Both the position numbers and the translations under genes were made by a program. A stretch of 64,000 nucleotides of DNA from Methanobacteriota archaeon (lineage in GTDB: Archaea > Halobacteriota > Methanomicrobia > Methanomicrobiales > Methanocorpusculaceae). The notes below the pieces were generated by a model, which was given only the letters and a program-made list of their open reading frames with translations, made no database searches and was not told the origin of the DNA. Shown here piece by piece: positions 8,615 to 17,790 of this stretch. Each line of letters starts with the position of its first letter. Within the stretch, counting starts at the first letter, position 1. Where the stretch lies: positions 62,001-126,000 of the forward strand of contig JAEWXF010000009.1 in the NCBI GenBank assembly GCA_023396065.1, given 5' to 3'.

Positions 8615-10089
8615 GCTGTTAACCTCAGATAATCTGTTTTTATATGTTCATCTGCCGCAGCGAGCGCTGCGGCGAGGGTGTCACGCGTCACCTCATCCCC
8701 GGCGAGGGCAAGGGCTGCGGCATCGGCAGCCTGTTTCATCATTGCGGGTTTTGGTGCGCCAAGACTCTGCTTTGCGTCCACCATTCCCACCGGTGAGAGG
8801 GCACGGTCAATATGTGCCTGAGTAAGTCCTTTTTCTATGAGTGACCACCCGCATATCTCTTTTCCTGCCTGTTCGACCACATCGAGTGTCAGGCCGCCGA
8901 GCTTGACCGCCCGGCCGACGATGTTGTGTGCGGTACGGAACGGCATACCGAACTCCCTGACCATCAGGTCGGCAAGTTCCGTTGCGGTTGAGTTTCCGTG
9001 ATCCGCTTCGTCTGCCATCCGGCCTGTGTTGAAGATCGCGGTCTGTACCATGTCGGCAAGAATCGGGACAGACTGGGCGGCAGCGTCGATCGCCCGCCAG
9101 AGATGTGGGGTGAGATCCTGCATATCGCGGTTATAGCTCATCGGCAGTCCTTTCATGAGTGTGAGTCCGGCCATCAGCTCCCCGACGGCGGTCCCGGATT
9201 TTCCGCGCATGATCTCGGCGGTGTCCGGGTTTTTCTTCTGTGGCATGATGGAGCTTGTGGAACAGTATGCATCGTTCAGGTCAACGAACCTGATGAATGC
9301 ACTGCTCCAGAGCACCAGCTCCTCGCACATGCGGCTGGTGTTGATCATCAGAAGAGAGAGGGCGGACATCGTTTCCAGGATAAAGTCACGGGATGCGACG
9401 CCGTCCATGGAGTTTTCCATGGGTTTTGCAAAGCCTAAGTACTCGGCTGTCATCTGCCGGTCGATGGCAAACCCGGTACCGGCAAATGCGGCTGAGCCGA
9501 GCGGGCAGATATTGCACCGACGATAGGCATCAACCAGTCGTCCGCAGTCCCGTGCGAGAACTGCTTCATAGGCTAAAAGATAATGGGCAAGTGTGGTTGG
9601 CTGGGCATGCTGGAAATGGGTGAATCCGGGCATGATGGTCTCAAGATGAGCCTGAGCTTGCGTAATGAGTGCGCGGCGGAGTGCGAACACAGATGCGAGG
9701 ATGTCAAGGATATCCTCGCGGGTCCGCATCCGGAGACAGGTGGCAACTTCATCGTTTCTGCTCCGGCCAAGATGCATGCGCCCTCCAGTCTCTGCCCCGG
9801 CATCGGCGATCAGCTGTGCTTCGATTCCTGCATGGATATCTTCGTGGGATTCATCAAACACCGTTTCCGGAAGACCGTCTTCGAGATACCGCCAGAGGTG
9901 TCTGAGAAGAGTTGCGGCAGAGGCGGTGTCAATCAGCCCCTGTTTTTCCAGCATCAGGATGTGTGCCATATCCACCCTGATGTCTGCGCGGGCAATCCTC
10001 CGGTCTGCGGTCATGGATGCGAGGTATTCGGCCACTGCGGCGTTTCTGTCACCGTCAAGCCGCCCTTTGCGTATCTGGTCCTGCTGCAT
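8611..10089 (-). CDS. argH: Argininosuccinate lyase
   Basis: 492 residues of the fumarase/aspartase superfamily. It cleaves argininosuccinate to arginine and fumarate in the last step of arginine synthesis. The signature STSSIMPQKKNPDTAEIMRG lies in the middle, and HLGRSRNDEVATCLR near residue 105 forms part of the active site. The ATG at 10089 follows CTAATAT with a TATA-like CATTTATTC about 40 bases upstream, so the leader is short. It is first in the argH-gatD-gatE operon. The metabolic reason for the pairing is not evident. Confidence 0.95.
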   Translation of the reverse strand: MQQDQIRKGRLDGDRNAAVAEYLASMTADRRIARADIRVDMAHILMLEKQGLIDTASAATLLRHLWRYLEDGLPETVFDESHEDIHAGIEAQLIADAGAETGGRMHLGRSRNDEVATCLRMRTREDILDILASVFALRRALITQAQAHLETIMPGFTHFQHAQPTTLAHYLLAYEAVLARDCGRLVDAYRRCNICPLGSAAFAGTGFAIDRQMTAEYLGFAKPMENSMDGVASRDFILETMSALSLLMINTSRMCEELVLWSSAFIRFVDLNDAYCSTSSIMPQKKNPDTAEIMRGKSGTAVGELMAGLTLMKGLPMSYNRDMQDLTPHLWRAIDAAAQSVPILADMVQTAIFNTGRMADEADHGNSTATELADLMVREFGMPFRTAHNIVGRAVKLGGLTLDVVEQAGKEICGWSLIEKGLTQAHIDRALSPVGMVDAKQSLGAPKPAMMKQAADAAALALAGDEVTRDTLAAALAAADEHIKTDYLRLTA

Positions 10090-10156
10090 ATATTAGGGTA
10101 CTATTCGTTGTGCGCAGGAATAAATGGTCGCGGTACCGGGGCGGACCCACAGGAAA

Positions 10157-10211
10157 GCCCAAGTCGAAGACTTGGGCGGGGCACGCAAGCCCAAGCTGGA
10201 AACTTGGGCTT
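10157..10211. repeat. Twin GCCCAAG hairpins upstream of argH
   Basis: Two perfect hairpins stand side by side: GCCCAAGT-cgaag-ACTTGGGC at 10157-10177 and AAGCCCAAG-ctggaaa-CTTGGGCTT at 10187-10211. They share the GCCCAAG/CTTGGGC stem but have different loops. On the plus strand the second is followed by TTTTG. They lie upstream of the likely argH promoter and downstream of the CpXC gene, and no gene overlaps them. Confidence 0.6.
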
Positions 10212-10388
10212 TTTGAATGTATGTGGGTAACCACCTGACGTCCAGAGACACACAAGAAAAAATATCGATATACGTCTTGCCCTGTCAACAAAAAAAGGTA
10301 TTTTCGGGTTGCATCTGGTGACGTGGCCTTTGCGATGTACTGCGGCTACGTCCCTGAAAATGCAGAGCACAATACTCCTTTCAGAAAA

Positions 10389-11093
10389 TCACTCAGTTTT
10401 TTCGCACGTATCACTGCATTCATGTGCGGACTCGCTTTTCAGCCGGTCAACAATCCACTGCTGATCAATCGCCGCACACTCCGTCACCGGGGCATCCCAA
10501 ATAGGACCGCCGGTAACAACGCACGTCTGATACAGCGAATACGGCAGCTCCAGAACGCCCAGATACTTTCCTTCGCGGAACGCCGCAAACAGGATAACCT
10601 TCTCCCCCTCCTCCGGATTCTCCTGCTCATCCAGCTTTGTAAACAGCAGATCATCCGGCACCTCCTGTGGATTATCCCCGTACATCTTTGTCAGCGTCAG
10701 CATCTTAAACAGCTCAACAACCCGGTCATCAAGCCCCGCCTCAAAGATGAACACCTTCTCTTTCAGAGAGTTTAGATCGGAAACCAACCGCATCGGGCGT
10801 TCCCGGTAGATCACCTGATCCGCAAGATCCCCCTCAATACCTACCTCGCGGTCGGTACAGTCCGGTTCCAGATAAATCAGAAATCCGCCATTGGTCTCCT
10901 TATCCTCATAGACAAACGGATACCCGGCAAAACCGTGATACCCGCATTTTTCACAGGTAAACAGAAAAATCTCACCGGAAAGTACCTTCTCCCGCATCTC
11001 AGGGTCGGTAGTCACATTCGCCGACGGACAGATGGTAATCTTCTGTTCATGTCCGCACTCAGGGCAGATCACAACATCCTCGTCGGTAATCAT
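10389..11093 (-). CDS. CpXC domain zinc-finger protein, copy 1
   Basis: 234 residues. Two zinc-ribbon pairs stand near the N-terminus: CPEC at about 10-13 and CEKC at about 48-51. This is the layout of the CpXC family, named for its CPxC motif and common in methanogens, with no known reaction. The rest is acidic, with alternating short hydrophobic segments (KVFIFEAGLDDRVVELFKML). It overlaps its upstream neighbour, a paralogue, by four bases, so the two are co-translated and may pair. Function unknown. Confidence 0.8.
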   Translation of the reverse strand: MITDEDVVICPECGHEQKITICPSANVTTDPEMREKVLSGEIFLFTCEKCGYHGFAGYPFVYEDKETNGGFLIYLEPDCTDREVGIEGDLADQVIYRERPMRLVSDLNSLKEKVFIFEAGLDDRVVELFKMLTLTKMYGDNPQEVPDDLLFTKLDEQENPEEGEKVILFAAFREGKYLGVLELPYSLYQTCVVTGGPIWDAPVTECAAIDQQWIVDRLKSESAHECSDTCEKTE

Positions 11094-11737
11094 ACCGTTT
11101 CCTGCGCTGCACTCTGAATCCAGACGCGATCCACAACCGTATACCCCGACACCTGCCGCTCCCAGATACCGTGCATCAGCATTTTTATCTTTTCATACGT
11201 ATCAAACGGAATCTTAATCGGCTCCAGATACTCTGTTCCCCTCTTTGGCACAAAAATCAGGGACCGCCCCTCGCACTGGAACATATCCTGCGCATAGAAC
11301 AGCATATCCGGCATATTCTCCTCTTTTCTCGCCTGCATCTCCCGGAGAATAGAATCCTTCACCGTCTCCACAATCCGGTCATCCAGACAGTCGCGGAAAA
11401 TGAAAATCTTCTCCCGCAGATCATCCTGCGTATGTACAAGCCGCATCCGCATATCCGGAAGCAGATGGGCAGGCAGCACATTCGGCAGCTCTGCCGATCT
11501 GGTATCCGTATCCGGCGCAAAATACACACTGAACTTCTTCTCCAGATCATGATACAGCATCGGATACTCCACCGCACCCGAAAACCCACAGGCCTCGCAG
11601 GTCAGCACCGTCAGATTCCCGTCAAGGAACTTTTCGGAAAGTCCGGGATTGGATGAAGCATTGATGCTTGGGTACATCGTAAAATTCTGTTTCTCGCCGC
11701 ATTTCGGGCACGTAATAATCTTCACAACTGGTTTCAT
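11090..11737 (-). CDS. CpXC domain zinc-finger protein, copy 2
   Basis: 215 residues. The start is ATG 11737 (MKPVVKIITCPKCGEKQNFT), with GGGAG about 14 bases upstream. A longer frame to 11881 would run into the pyrK 3' end. Zinc-ligand pairs CPKC and CEAC match the paralogue, and the segment EKIFIFRDCLDDRIVETVKD is clearly related to its KVFIFEAGLDDRVVELFKML. Probably a tandem duplication that then diverged. It stands four bases downstream of the pyrK stop, so it may share the pyrimidine operon transcript. Confidence 0.8.
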   Translation of the reverse strand: MKPVVKIITCPKCGEKQNFTMYPSINASSNPGLSEKFLDGNLTVLTCEACGFSGAVEYPMLYHDLEKKFSVYFAPDTDTRSAELPNVLPAHLLPDMRMRLVHTQDDLREKIFIFRDCLDDRIVETVKDSILREMQARKEENMPDMLFYAQDMFQCEGRSLIFVPKRGTEYLEPIKIPFDTYEKIKMLMHGIWERQVSGYTVVDRVWIQSAAQETV

Positions 11738-11741
11738 AGTA

Positions 11742-12515
11742 TCACTCTTTTCTCCCTGACGCACCCCGGTGATGATGCGCAAACTCACTGTCCCGGATGA
11801 TATCTCCGGTAAAGACCGGCCCGTCGCGGCAGACCCGCAGACCTTCATGATCGATACAGCAGGACCCGCAGATCCCCACACCGCATTTCATATACCGGTG
11901 GAGGGAGAACTGACCGCGGCTCTCAATACCGAGCGCAACCAGCCGGTCGAGAATTCCTTTCATCATCATCTCCGGGCCGCAGACACAGATCGTATCATAT
12001 CCGGCAAGATCCATCTGATCCAGAATCCCGGTAACAAACCCGTGGTATCCGCGTGTCCCGTCGTCCGTTGCAATCTTCAGATCCGTAAGACCCGAAAGCT
12101 CCTCCGGAAATACCAGCTCCCCGGCAGTCCGGGCGCCAAGCACAAACGTATCCACCTCACCCGTAGCCGCAAGCGTAAAGAGCGGCGTAACACCGATGCC
12201 GCCGCCGACCGCAAGCGTCTTTCCCTCAGGGCGGAACCCGTTTCCAAACGGCCCGCGAATACCAATTTTATCTCCGGCAGCGAGCGCAAACAGTGCGGAC
12301 GTTGCATCGCCCACCTTCATCACCGTAATCGCATTTGCTGCAGAAAATGCCATCGGAATCTCATCCACACCGGGGACCCAGACCATACAGAACTGGCCCG
12401 GGCGGAAGTTGAACAGCTCATCAAACACAAACGTCTTGACCGTCGGTGTCTCGTCGATAACCGTAGTGATTGTTACCACCACTGGCATCTGGCCGTCAGG
12501 AAGTGATTCAGACAT
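11742..12515 (-). CDS. pyrK: Dihydroorotate dehydrogenase electron transfer subunit
   Basis: 257 residues. PyrK passes electrons from PyrD to NAD+ through FAD and a [2Fe-2S] cluster. RPGQF near residue 38 begins the flavin-binding barrel, GGGIGVTPL marks the NAD-binding half, and the C-terminal cysteines in CGVGICGSCCIDHEGLRVC hold the cluster. The start at 12515 (MSESLPDGQMPVVV) overlaps the pyrD stop by eight bases. An upstream in-frame extension to 12629 would lie within pyrD. Confidence 0.93.
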   Translation of the reverse strand: MSESLPDGQMPVVVTITTVIDETPTVKTFVFDELFNFRPGQFCMVWVPGVDEIPMAFSAANAITVMKVGDATSALFALAAGDKIGIRGPFGNGFRPEGKTLAVGGGIGVTPLFTLAATGEVDTFVLGARTAGELVFPEELSGLTDLKIATDDGTRGYHGFVTGILDQMDLAGYDTICVCGPEMMMKGILDRLVALGIESRGQFSLHRYMKCGVGICGSCCIDHEGLRVCRDGPVFTGDIIRDSEFAHHHRGASGRKE

Positions 12516-13392
12516 GGGCGCACCCCACAATCTCTGCAGTCGGTATCCCGTCATCCGCATACAGCTCTGCTGCAATATCGGCAAACACGCCGACACCGTC
12601 GTAGACCGCACTGCCGATCTCCACCGCACTCGCTCCTGCCATCATCATCTCCAGAACATTGTCGGCTGTGGAAACACCTCCGCAGCCGATGATCGGAATA
12701 CTGCATGCCTCATACAGATCATACACACTCCGGACCGCAATCGGAAAGATCGCTTTCCCGGAAAGTCCGCCGAAGGTATTTCCAAGCACCGGTCTTTGCA
12801 TCCCGGTTGAGATACGCATCGCCTTGACCGTATTGATCGCAACAATCGCATCGGCATCTCCCGCCTCAGCGGCTTTTCCAATTACTTTGATGTCCGTTAC
12901 ATTCGGAGTCAGTTTTACCCAGACCGGTTTTCCGAAGGTCTTCACCGCCTCCGTGCACTCACGGACCACCCGCGGATTGGCACCAATGGCAGCCCCATAC
13001 CCTTCGGCATGCGGGCACGAAAGATTCAGTTCAAACGCGACCGCATCCGGGAACCACTCGGCAACTCTCGCAAACTCAGACGGAGTCCCGCCGAAGATAC
13101 TCACCACCACCGGCTCCCCTTTCAGGGGCGCGATCTCCTCCGTAAACTCCTTCGACGGATTTGGAAGACCCATGGCATTCATGATGCCGCCTTCCACCGC
13201 AACCAGCGCCGGGCCGTGATGACCGGTTTTCGGCTCAGGTCCGATGGACTTGGTGACAACACCTCCGGCACCGAGCCGGAGCATTCGCGCAAGTGATGCT
13301 CCGGTTGTTCCGAGAACCCCTGCTGCAAGCAGCATATGATTTTTCAGGGGAACTCCTCCGATAGCTGACCTTGGTTTCTGCAGTCTGATCAT
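12508..13392 (-). CDS. pyrD: Dihydroorotate dehydrogenase, class 1B catalytic subunit
   Basis: 294 residues. It oxidises dihydroorotate to orotate in pyrimidine synthesis using FMN. The catalytic cysteine appears in ELNLSCPHAEGYG, and the FMN phosphate-binding region is visible as GCGGVSTADNVLEM near the C-terminus. Cys rather than Ser and the adjoining pyrK show this is the NAD-linked class 1B form. It is transcribed divergently from the malate-dehydrogenase-like gene at 13457. Confidence 0.95.
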   Translation of the reverse strand: MIRLQKPRSAIGGVPLKNHMLLAAGVLGTTGASLARMLRLGAGGVVTKSIGPEPKTGHHGPALVAVEGGIMNAMGLPNPSKEFTEEIAPLKGEPVVVSIFGGTPSEFARVAEWFPDAVAFELNLSCPHAEGYGAAIGANPRVVRECTEAVKTFGKPVWVKLTPNVTDIKVIGKAAEAGDADAIVAINTVKAMRISTGMQRPVLGNTFGGLSGKAIFPIAVRSVYDLYEACSIPIIGCGGVSTADNVLEMMMAGASAVEIGSAVYDGVGVFADIAAELYADDGIPTAEIVGCAHV

Positions 13393-13456
13393 ATCTGTGG
13401 ATAGAGTATTTGTTCCCGGGGAATATGATAATGTAGCCCGGGACGGGAAGGGAAGT

Positions 13457-14347
13457 ATGATACAATCATCCGACGAATACTACACAACTATGACGACACT
13501 GGCATGTCTTGGCGCCGGCCGTATCGGCGGAGAGGTTGCATTTCTCGCGGCAGCCTTGGGTCTCGCCGATGAAATACTTCTCCACGATATGTATGAACCG
13601 GTGCTTACCGCACAGAAACTGGATCTTATTCATGCCATGGACATTCCTGTCTCCACGGACTCCCATGCAATCAGGCACGCGGATTTCTGTGTATTCTCCG
13701 CAGGAGCGGCACGAACCCCTGCAATTCAGACGCGTGCCGATCTTTTTGATGCAAATGTCCCGGTGGCTGCGGAAGCCGCCGCACTTCTCGGCAGTTTCGA
13801 CGGACATCTGATCGTTGTTACCAACCCGATGGATGTCTTTACCTGGTACTTTGCCAAGCATACCCAGCTTTCCGAGGAGCAGGTCCTCGGATTCGGCGGT
13901 CTGCTGGACAGCCGGCGCCTTTCGATTGCCGCAGCTGCCAGGGGCATTACCGGGGATGCCCGTGTTTTGGGCGAACACGGCGAACATCAGGTTCCGGTCT
14001 TTTCCCGCATGAACCAGGACGTTCCGGTATCCGTCCGGGAGGAGATTCTGACGGAGATCCGGGCATCGTCCATGCCGGTCATTCAGGGAAAGGGAGGAAC
14101 GATTTTCGGTCCCGCGTATCATATCTGTGCGATGATCCGGGGTATTGCGGAGAACTCCCGGGCGCTTGTTACCTGCTCTCTGCCTGCGAACGGTGCCTAT
14201 GGCATTGACGGCTGCGCTCTTGGCCTCCCGGCTGTTCTGACCAGCTCCGGCGCGGTAATTGACGAGTCCTGGAAGCTCGACGGCTGGGAACACCATAAAC
14301 TTGAGGAGGCGGCTGTGTTCCTCGGTTCTCTCTGCGGGAGAGTCTGA
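13457..14347 (+). CDS. Second malate/lactate dehydrogenase family protein
   Basis: 296 residues from ATG 13457, preceded by GGGAAGGG; an internal ATG at 13490 (MTTLACLGAGRIGG) is a credible alternative. The Rossmann motif GAGRIGG, the arginines R86 and R93 (AARTPAIQTR), D151/R154 (LLDSRR) and H174 (GEHGEH) are all present, so the site looks intact and malate-like. It is quite different from the enzyme at 2244. Its stop overlaps the polB start in TGATG. Possible roles are malate dehydrogenase with another cofactor or another 2-hydroxyacid dehydrogenase. Confidence 0.82.
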   Translation: MIQSSDEYYTTMTTLACLGAGRIGGEVAFLAAALGLADEILLHDMYEPVLTAQKLDLIHAMDIPVSTDSHAIRHADFCVFSAGAARTPAIQTRADLFDANVPVAAEAAALLGSFDGHLIVVTNPMDVFTWYFAKHTQLSEEQVLGFGGLLDSRRLSIAAAARGITGDARVLGEHGEHQVPVFSRMNQDVPVSVREEILTEIRASSMPVIQGKGGTIFGPAYHICAMIRGIAENSRALVTCSLPANGAYGIDGCALGLPAVLTSSGAVIDESWKLDGWEHHKLEEAAVFLGSLCGRV

Positions 14348-16758
14348 TGGCGGACGATGTCCCGGTTTCCATTGCGATTAATCAGGCTGAGTATAGTAAT
14401 GCACCCGGCGGTCCGGTTGTGCATATCTTCGGTCGGACGCTGGACGGAACGCCTCACCAGCTGCAGGTAACCGGATTTCGTCCGTACTTCTGGGTCCGGG
14501 AAAATGAAGCCGATCTCCCGCACCCGGATTCTGTGGAGGTAACCGGGGACCGGGCGATTTCCATTAAAGGTGAGCCTCTCCGGAGACTCTATACCCAGAA
14601 ACCTACCGATGTCCGAATGGTGCGGGACCGGTATCACCACTATGAAGCAGATATTCCGTTTGCGACCAGATTCCTGATTGACACCGGGCTTACCGGGGGT
14701 GTTACCGCGCCGGCTGATGTCTGTACGTATACGGACCTCATGCCTGCTGTTGTCAACTCAAAAGCACGCGTATGTATGTGCGATATTGAGTGTGATGACC
14801 GGAACGGTTTCCCGGAACCGGAACGGGATCCGGTGACCTGTATCACCTGTCACGACTCCTTTGACGATCACTACACAACTTTTGTTCTGCAGGGAAAAAA
14901 ACGGGTTGATTTTACGGAAACCCCGGGACTGGTGAACGGCTGTTTTACCCGCGACCGCCACACGATCTGCGTGTATGAAACCGAAAAAGATCTGTTTTCC
15001 GGATTTATTCAGTATATCCGGGAAAAGGATCCGGATATCCTCTCCGGCTGGAACTTTGCGGACTTCGATGCTGCCTATCTTCTCAAACGTTGCGAGATGC
15101 TTGGGTTTAAGACCGAGGTGTTTGCCCGGCTTCCCGGAACGGTTGACCGGAACGCAATGCGTGGCCGGGTTATTTTTGATCTTCTGACCGCATACAAGAA
15201 AATGCAGGGTAGTCAGAAAGAGTCGTACCGGCTGGATGCGATTGCCGAGGAGGAGCTTGGCGAGTGTAAGGTCCGCTACACCGGGACCCTGGGTGATCTG
15301 TGGGATAATGATCCTCTGCGGATGGTTGAGTACAACTTTAAGGATGTTGAGCTGTGCGTCGGGATTAACCGAAAAAACAATATCGTGGAGTTTTATCAGG
15401 AGGTCGCGCGGTATGTAGGATGTCCGCTGGATAAAACGCTGAACTCCTCGAATGTGATCGATATCTACATTCTTCGGAAAGCTTCCGGGAAGTATGTTCT
15501 CCCTTCCAAGGGAAGCTCGACGGGTGAGGAGTTTGAAGGGGCAACGGTTTTTGCACCGAGTAAGGGTGTCCGGGAAAATGTGATTGTGCTGGATCTGAAG
15601 TCTCTGTATCCGATGGCCATGATGACCTTGAATGCTTCTCCCGAGACGAAGTCTCCTGAGGGAGAGATTCACGCCCCGAACGGTATCCGGTTCCGGCGTG
15701 CTCCGGACGGTCTGACCCGGAGTATTATCAGCGAGCTGATGACCGAGCGGGACGAGAGAAAAAAGTTGCGGAATACCTTTCCCTACGGTTCACAGGAGTA
15801 TACGCTGTATGACATGCAGCAGAATGTGCTGAAAGTCATTATGAACACATATTACGGGGTCTCGGGATTTTCCAGGTTCCGGCTCTACGACCGCGATATC
15901 GGCTCTGCGGTGACCTCCGTCGGCCGGGCAATCATTCAGCATACAAAAACGATCATCACCCGCCGCGGGTATGAGGTCATTTACGGGGATACGGACTCCT
16001 GTTTTGTCCAACTGCCGCCTCTCCCTCAGGAACAGACTATGGAGATTGCCCGAAGTCTGGAAAAAGAGCTGAATGCAAGTTACTCCTCTTTTTCCCGCGA
16101 GACGCTGGGTGCGGATCAGAACTTCTTTTCCATTAAGTTTGAAAAGATTTACCGGAGATTTTTCCAGGGCGGCGCAAAAAAACGGTATGCGGGACATCTT
16201 GTCTGGAAAGAGGGACAGGATGTTGACAAGATTGATATCACCGGCTTTGAGATGAAACGGTCTGACTCGGCACCGATTACCCGCGAGGTGCAGGAGCGCG
16301 TGCTTGAGATGATCCTCAAAGGAAACGGTAAAGACGAGGTGAAAGAGTATCTTCCCGAGGTTCTGCGGATGTATCGTGCCGGTCGCTGTCCTCTGGAAAA
16401 AGCCGGGATTCCAAGTGGTATCAACAAATCGCTTGATGATTACGTGGTGCTGGATGCCCATGGCCGCGGTGCCCGCTACTCGAATCAGTATCTGGGTACG
16501 GATTTTAAACGCGGAAGCAAACCCAAACGCCTCTATGTTAAACGGACCTATGATCCGGAGCGGTATCCTGATACGGATGTGCTCTGCTTTGAGTATCCTG
16601 ATCAGGTGCCGGTTGACAAGATTGAGATTGACTGGGAGACCATGCTTGAAAAAACCATTCAGGCCCCGCTGAACCGGATCTTCGAAGCGCTGGGATGGGA
16701 TTGGGACGAGTTTGATCCGACCAAAACCAAGAAAACAACACTGGATATGTTTTTTTAA
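14347..16758 (+). CDS. polB: Family B DNA polymerase
   Basis: 803 residues. Proofreading motifs are present: Exo I CDIECDD (about 145), Exo II SGWNFADFDAAYL and Exo III YNFKDVEL. Polymerase motif A reads DLKSLYPMAM (D about 416), motif B KVIMNTYYGVSGF and motif C YGDTDSC (about 546-552). The C-terminus TKKTTLDMFF is a PCNA-interacting peptide, so the enzyme should work with the sliding clamp. It is translationally coupled to the dehydrogenase before it. This is the archaeal replicative/repair polymerase type with complete catalytic residues. Confidence 0.96.
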   Translation: MADDVPVSIAINQAEYSNAPGGPVVHIFGRTLDGTPHQLQVTGFRPYFWVRENEADLPHPDSVEVTGDRAISIKGEPLRRLYTQKPTDVRMVRDRYHHYEADIPFATRFLIDTGLTGGVTAPADVCTYTDLMPAVVNSKARVCMCDIECDDRNGFPEPERDPVTCITCHDSFDDHYTTFVLQGKKRVDFTETPGLVNGCFTRDRHTICVYETEKDLFSGFIQYIREKDPDILSGWNFADFDAAYLLKRCEMLGFKTEVFARLPGTVDRNAMRGRVIFDLLTAYKKMQGSQKESYRLDAIAEEELGECKVRYTGTLGDLWDNDPLRMVEYNFKDVELCVGINRKNNIVEFYQEVARYVGCPLDKTLNSSNVIDIYILRKASGKYVLPSKGSSTGEEFEGATVFAPSKGVRENVIVLDLKSLYPMAMMTLNASPETKSPEGEIHAPNGIRFRRAPDGLTRSIISELMTERDERKKLRNTFPYGSQEYTLYDMQQNVLKVIMNTYYGVSGFSRFRLYDRDIGSAVTSVGRAIIQHTKTIITRRGYEVIYGDTDSCFVQLPPLPQEQTMEIARSLEKELNASYSSFSRETLGADQNFFSIKFEKIYRRFFQGGAKKRYAGHLVWKEGQDVDKIDITGFEMKRSDSAPITREVQERVLEMILKGNGKDEVKEYLPEVLRMYRAGRCPLEKAGIPSGINKSLDDYVVLDAHGRGARYSNQYLGTDFKRGSKPKRLYVKRTYDPERYPDTDVLCFEYPDQVPVDKIEIDWETMLEKTIQAPLNRIFEALGWDWDEFDPTKTKKTTLDMFF

Positions 16759-16799
16759 AATATTTTTTTTCCTGTCACTTTGGGAGGAGAACACTATCG

Positions 16800-16941
16800 T
16801 ACCATTATCAGATTCTGTGCGGTGTGCTGCAAACGTGATAATGGTAAATTCCGGTTTGCTGAGGAGCCGCGAAGCGGCTCACTCGGCAGTCACAAGTCGC
16901 TTCACGTCTTGCTTTGCTCCCTGCTTCGCAGGTCGCAAACC
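16800..16941. repeat. Cluster of inverted repeats after polB
   Basis: TACCATTATCA at 16800 pairs with TGATAATGGTA at 16836. GAGCCGC-gaa-GCGGCTC lies at 16864-16880. CTGC-ttc-GCAG lies at about 16921, and GGTTTGC at 16853 pairs with GCAAACC at 16935 and encloses the inner hairpins. The piece CACTCGG...GTCGCTTCACGTCTTGC resembles part of the dispersed element near 26.6 and 42.6 kb, so this may be a decayed copy. Confidence 0.5.
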
Positions 16942-17443
16942 AAAATTTGTAATTGCAGCAATGTGAAGAATAATGCCGTAGAAAAAAACGGGGGACTGTG
17001 GTACGTTTTCCCCTGAGTCCGGTTTATCTCGTATGTATCTATCGGATGGGCGTATGTATCAAGAGTGGGTCGGCAGGACCGGTATCCCGTGCCTGCAATT
17101 ACGTGGAGAGTAAAGATGTGTTTGTCCGGTGTGTATGCTTTTGGTCTGACTCTATACTATCACGACTCCCGGCGACAGATTCTTCTTTGCCTACTGTTTA
17201 CACAATTGTTCTGATCGATAATAAACCCTCTGGCATTACCAAAATAGTTTCAAAAAAATCGTGAAAAGTGTTTGGACAGACCAGAGGAAATGTTCCGCCA
17301 GTCTGTCTTGCCTCAAAAAATTGTGGCAGACAAATATCCGATATTGTCGGATACGGGTGTCACACGTTATTCAACCGGGGAAATCATACCTGGTCTCCCT
17401 TCATAATTCCGGACAAAGAAGTCCCTAGTCCGAAGTCCCAGGG
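16942..17443. other. Intergenic region, about 500 bp
   Basis: No reading frame with a believable start or protein-like composition. A short hairpin ATCCGA-tattg-TCGGAT stands at about 17337. A-runs occur near 17255 and 17313. Two similar stretches (GTCCCTAGTCCGAAGTCCC region at about 17420) lie just downstream of the microprotein gene and may serve as its terminator. I see no tRNA or known RNA. Confidence 0.3.
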
Positions 17444-17545
17444 TTAGTTTTTCTTTGCGTGCTTTCCGGCTGCTGCCTTCGGTGCTTCGACTTTTGCGTC
17501 TTCAACCGGGGCTGCTGCCTTCTTTGCGTCATTCTTGTGTGACAT
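17444..17545 (-). CDS. 33-residue Lys/Ala-rich microprotein
   Basis: ATG at 17545 opens a 33-codon frame (MSHKNDAKKAAAPVEDAKVE, then APKAAAGKHAKKN) ending in TAA. The sequence is almost all Ala, Lys, Glu, Asp and Pro, like the flexible tails of ribosomal or histone-like proteins. A TATA box (TTTATACA on the minus strand) ends 22 bases before the ATG, the spacing expected of a leaderless archaeal transcript. No family recognised. It could be a nucleic-acid-binding peptide or a ribosome-associated tail. Confidence 0.6.
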   Translation of the reverse strand: MSHKNDAKKAAAPVEDAKVEAPKAAAGKHAKKN

Positions 17546-17790
17546 AATCTTAGATGTGCCGTCCGGGTGTATAAACCTGTCTGTCATGGCTAGAAAAAAT
17601 CGCCGTATTTCTGGCGAATCTGAAAATAAACAAAAATACAGCTTTAATTGCCCGATGAATCCGCCCCGGATTCATCCCGGTTTCGTCCCGCGCAGCATGC
17701 GGATGAATCGTAGCTGTTTCGCGGGAGTTTCCGGCAGGAAACGCGGGGATCGGCTGATGTCTGTCGGGTAGAGAGGGGACGGTTTCCGGC

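Noticed and set aside
16942..17443. Possible hidden RNA or protein gene in the 500-bp gap after polB
   Set aside because: No cloverleaf, SRP-like, RNase P-like or protein-like pattern could be found.
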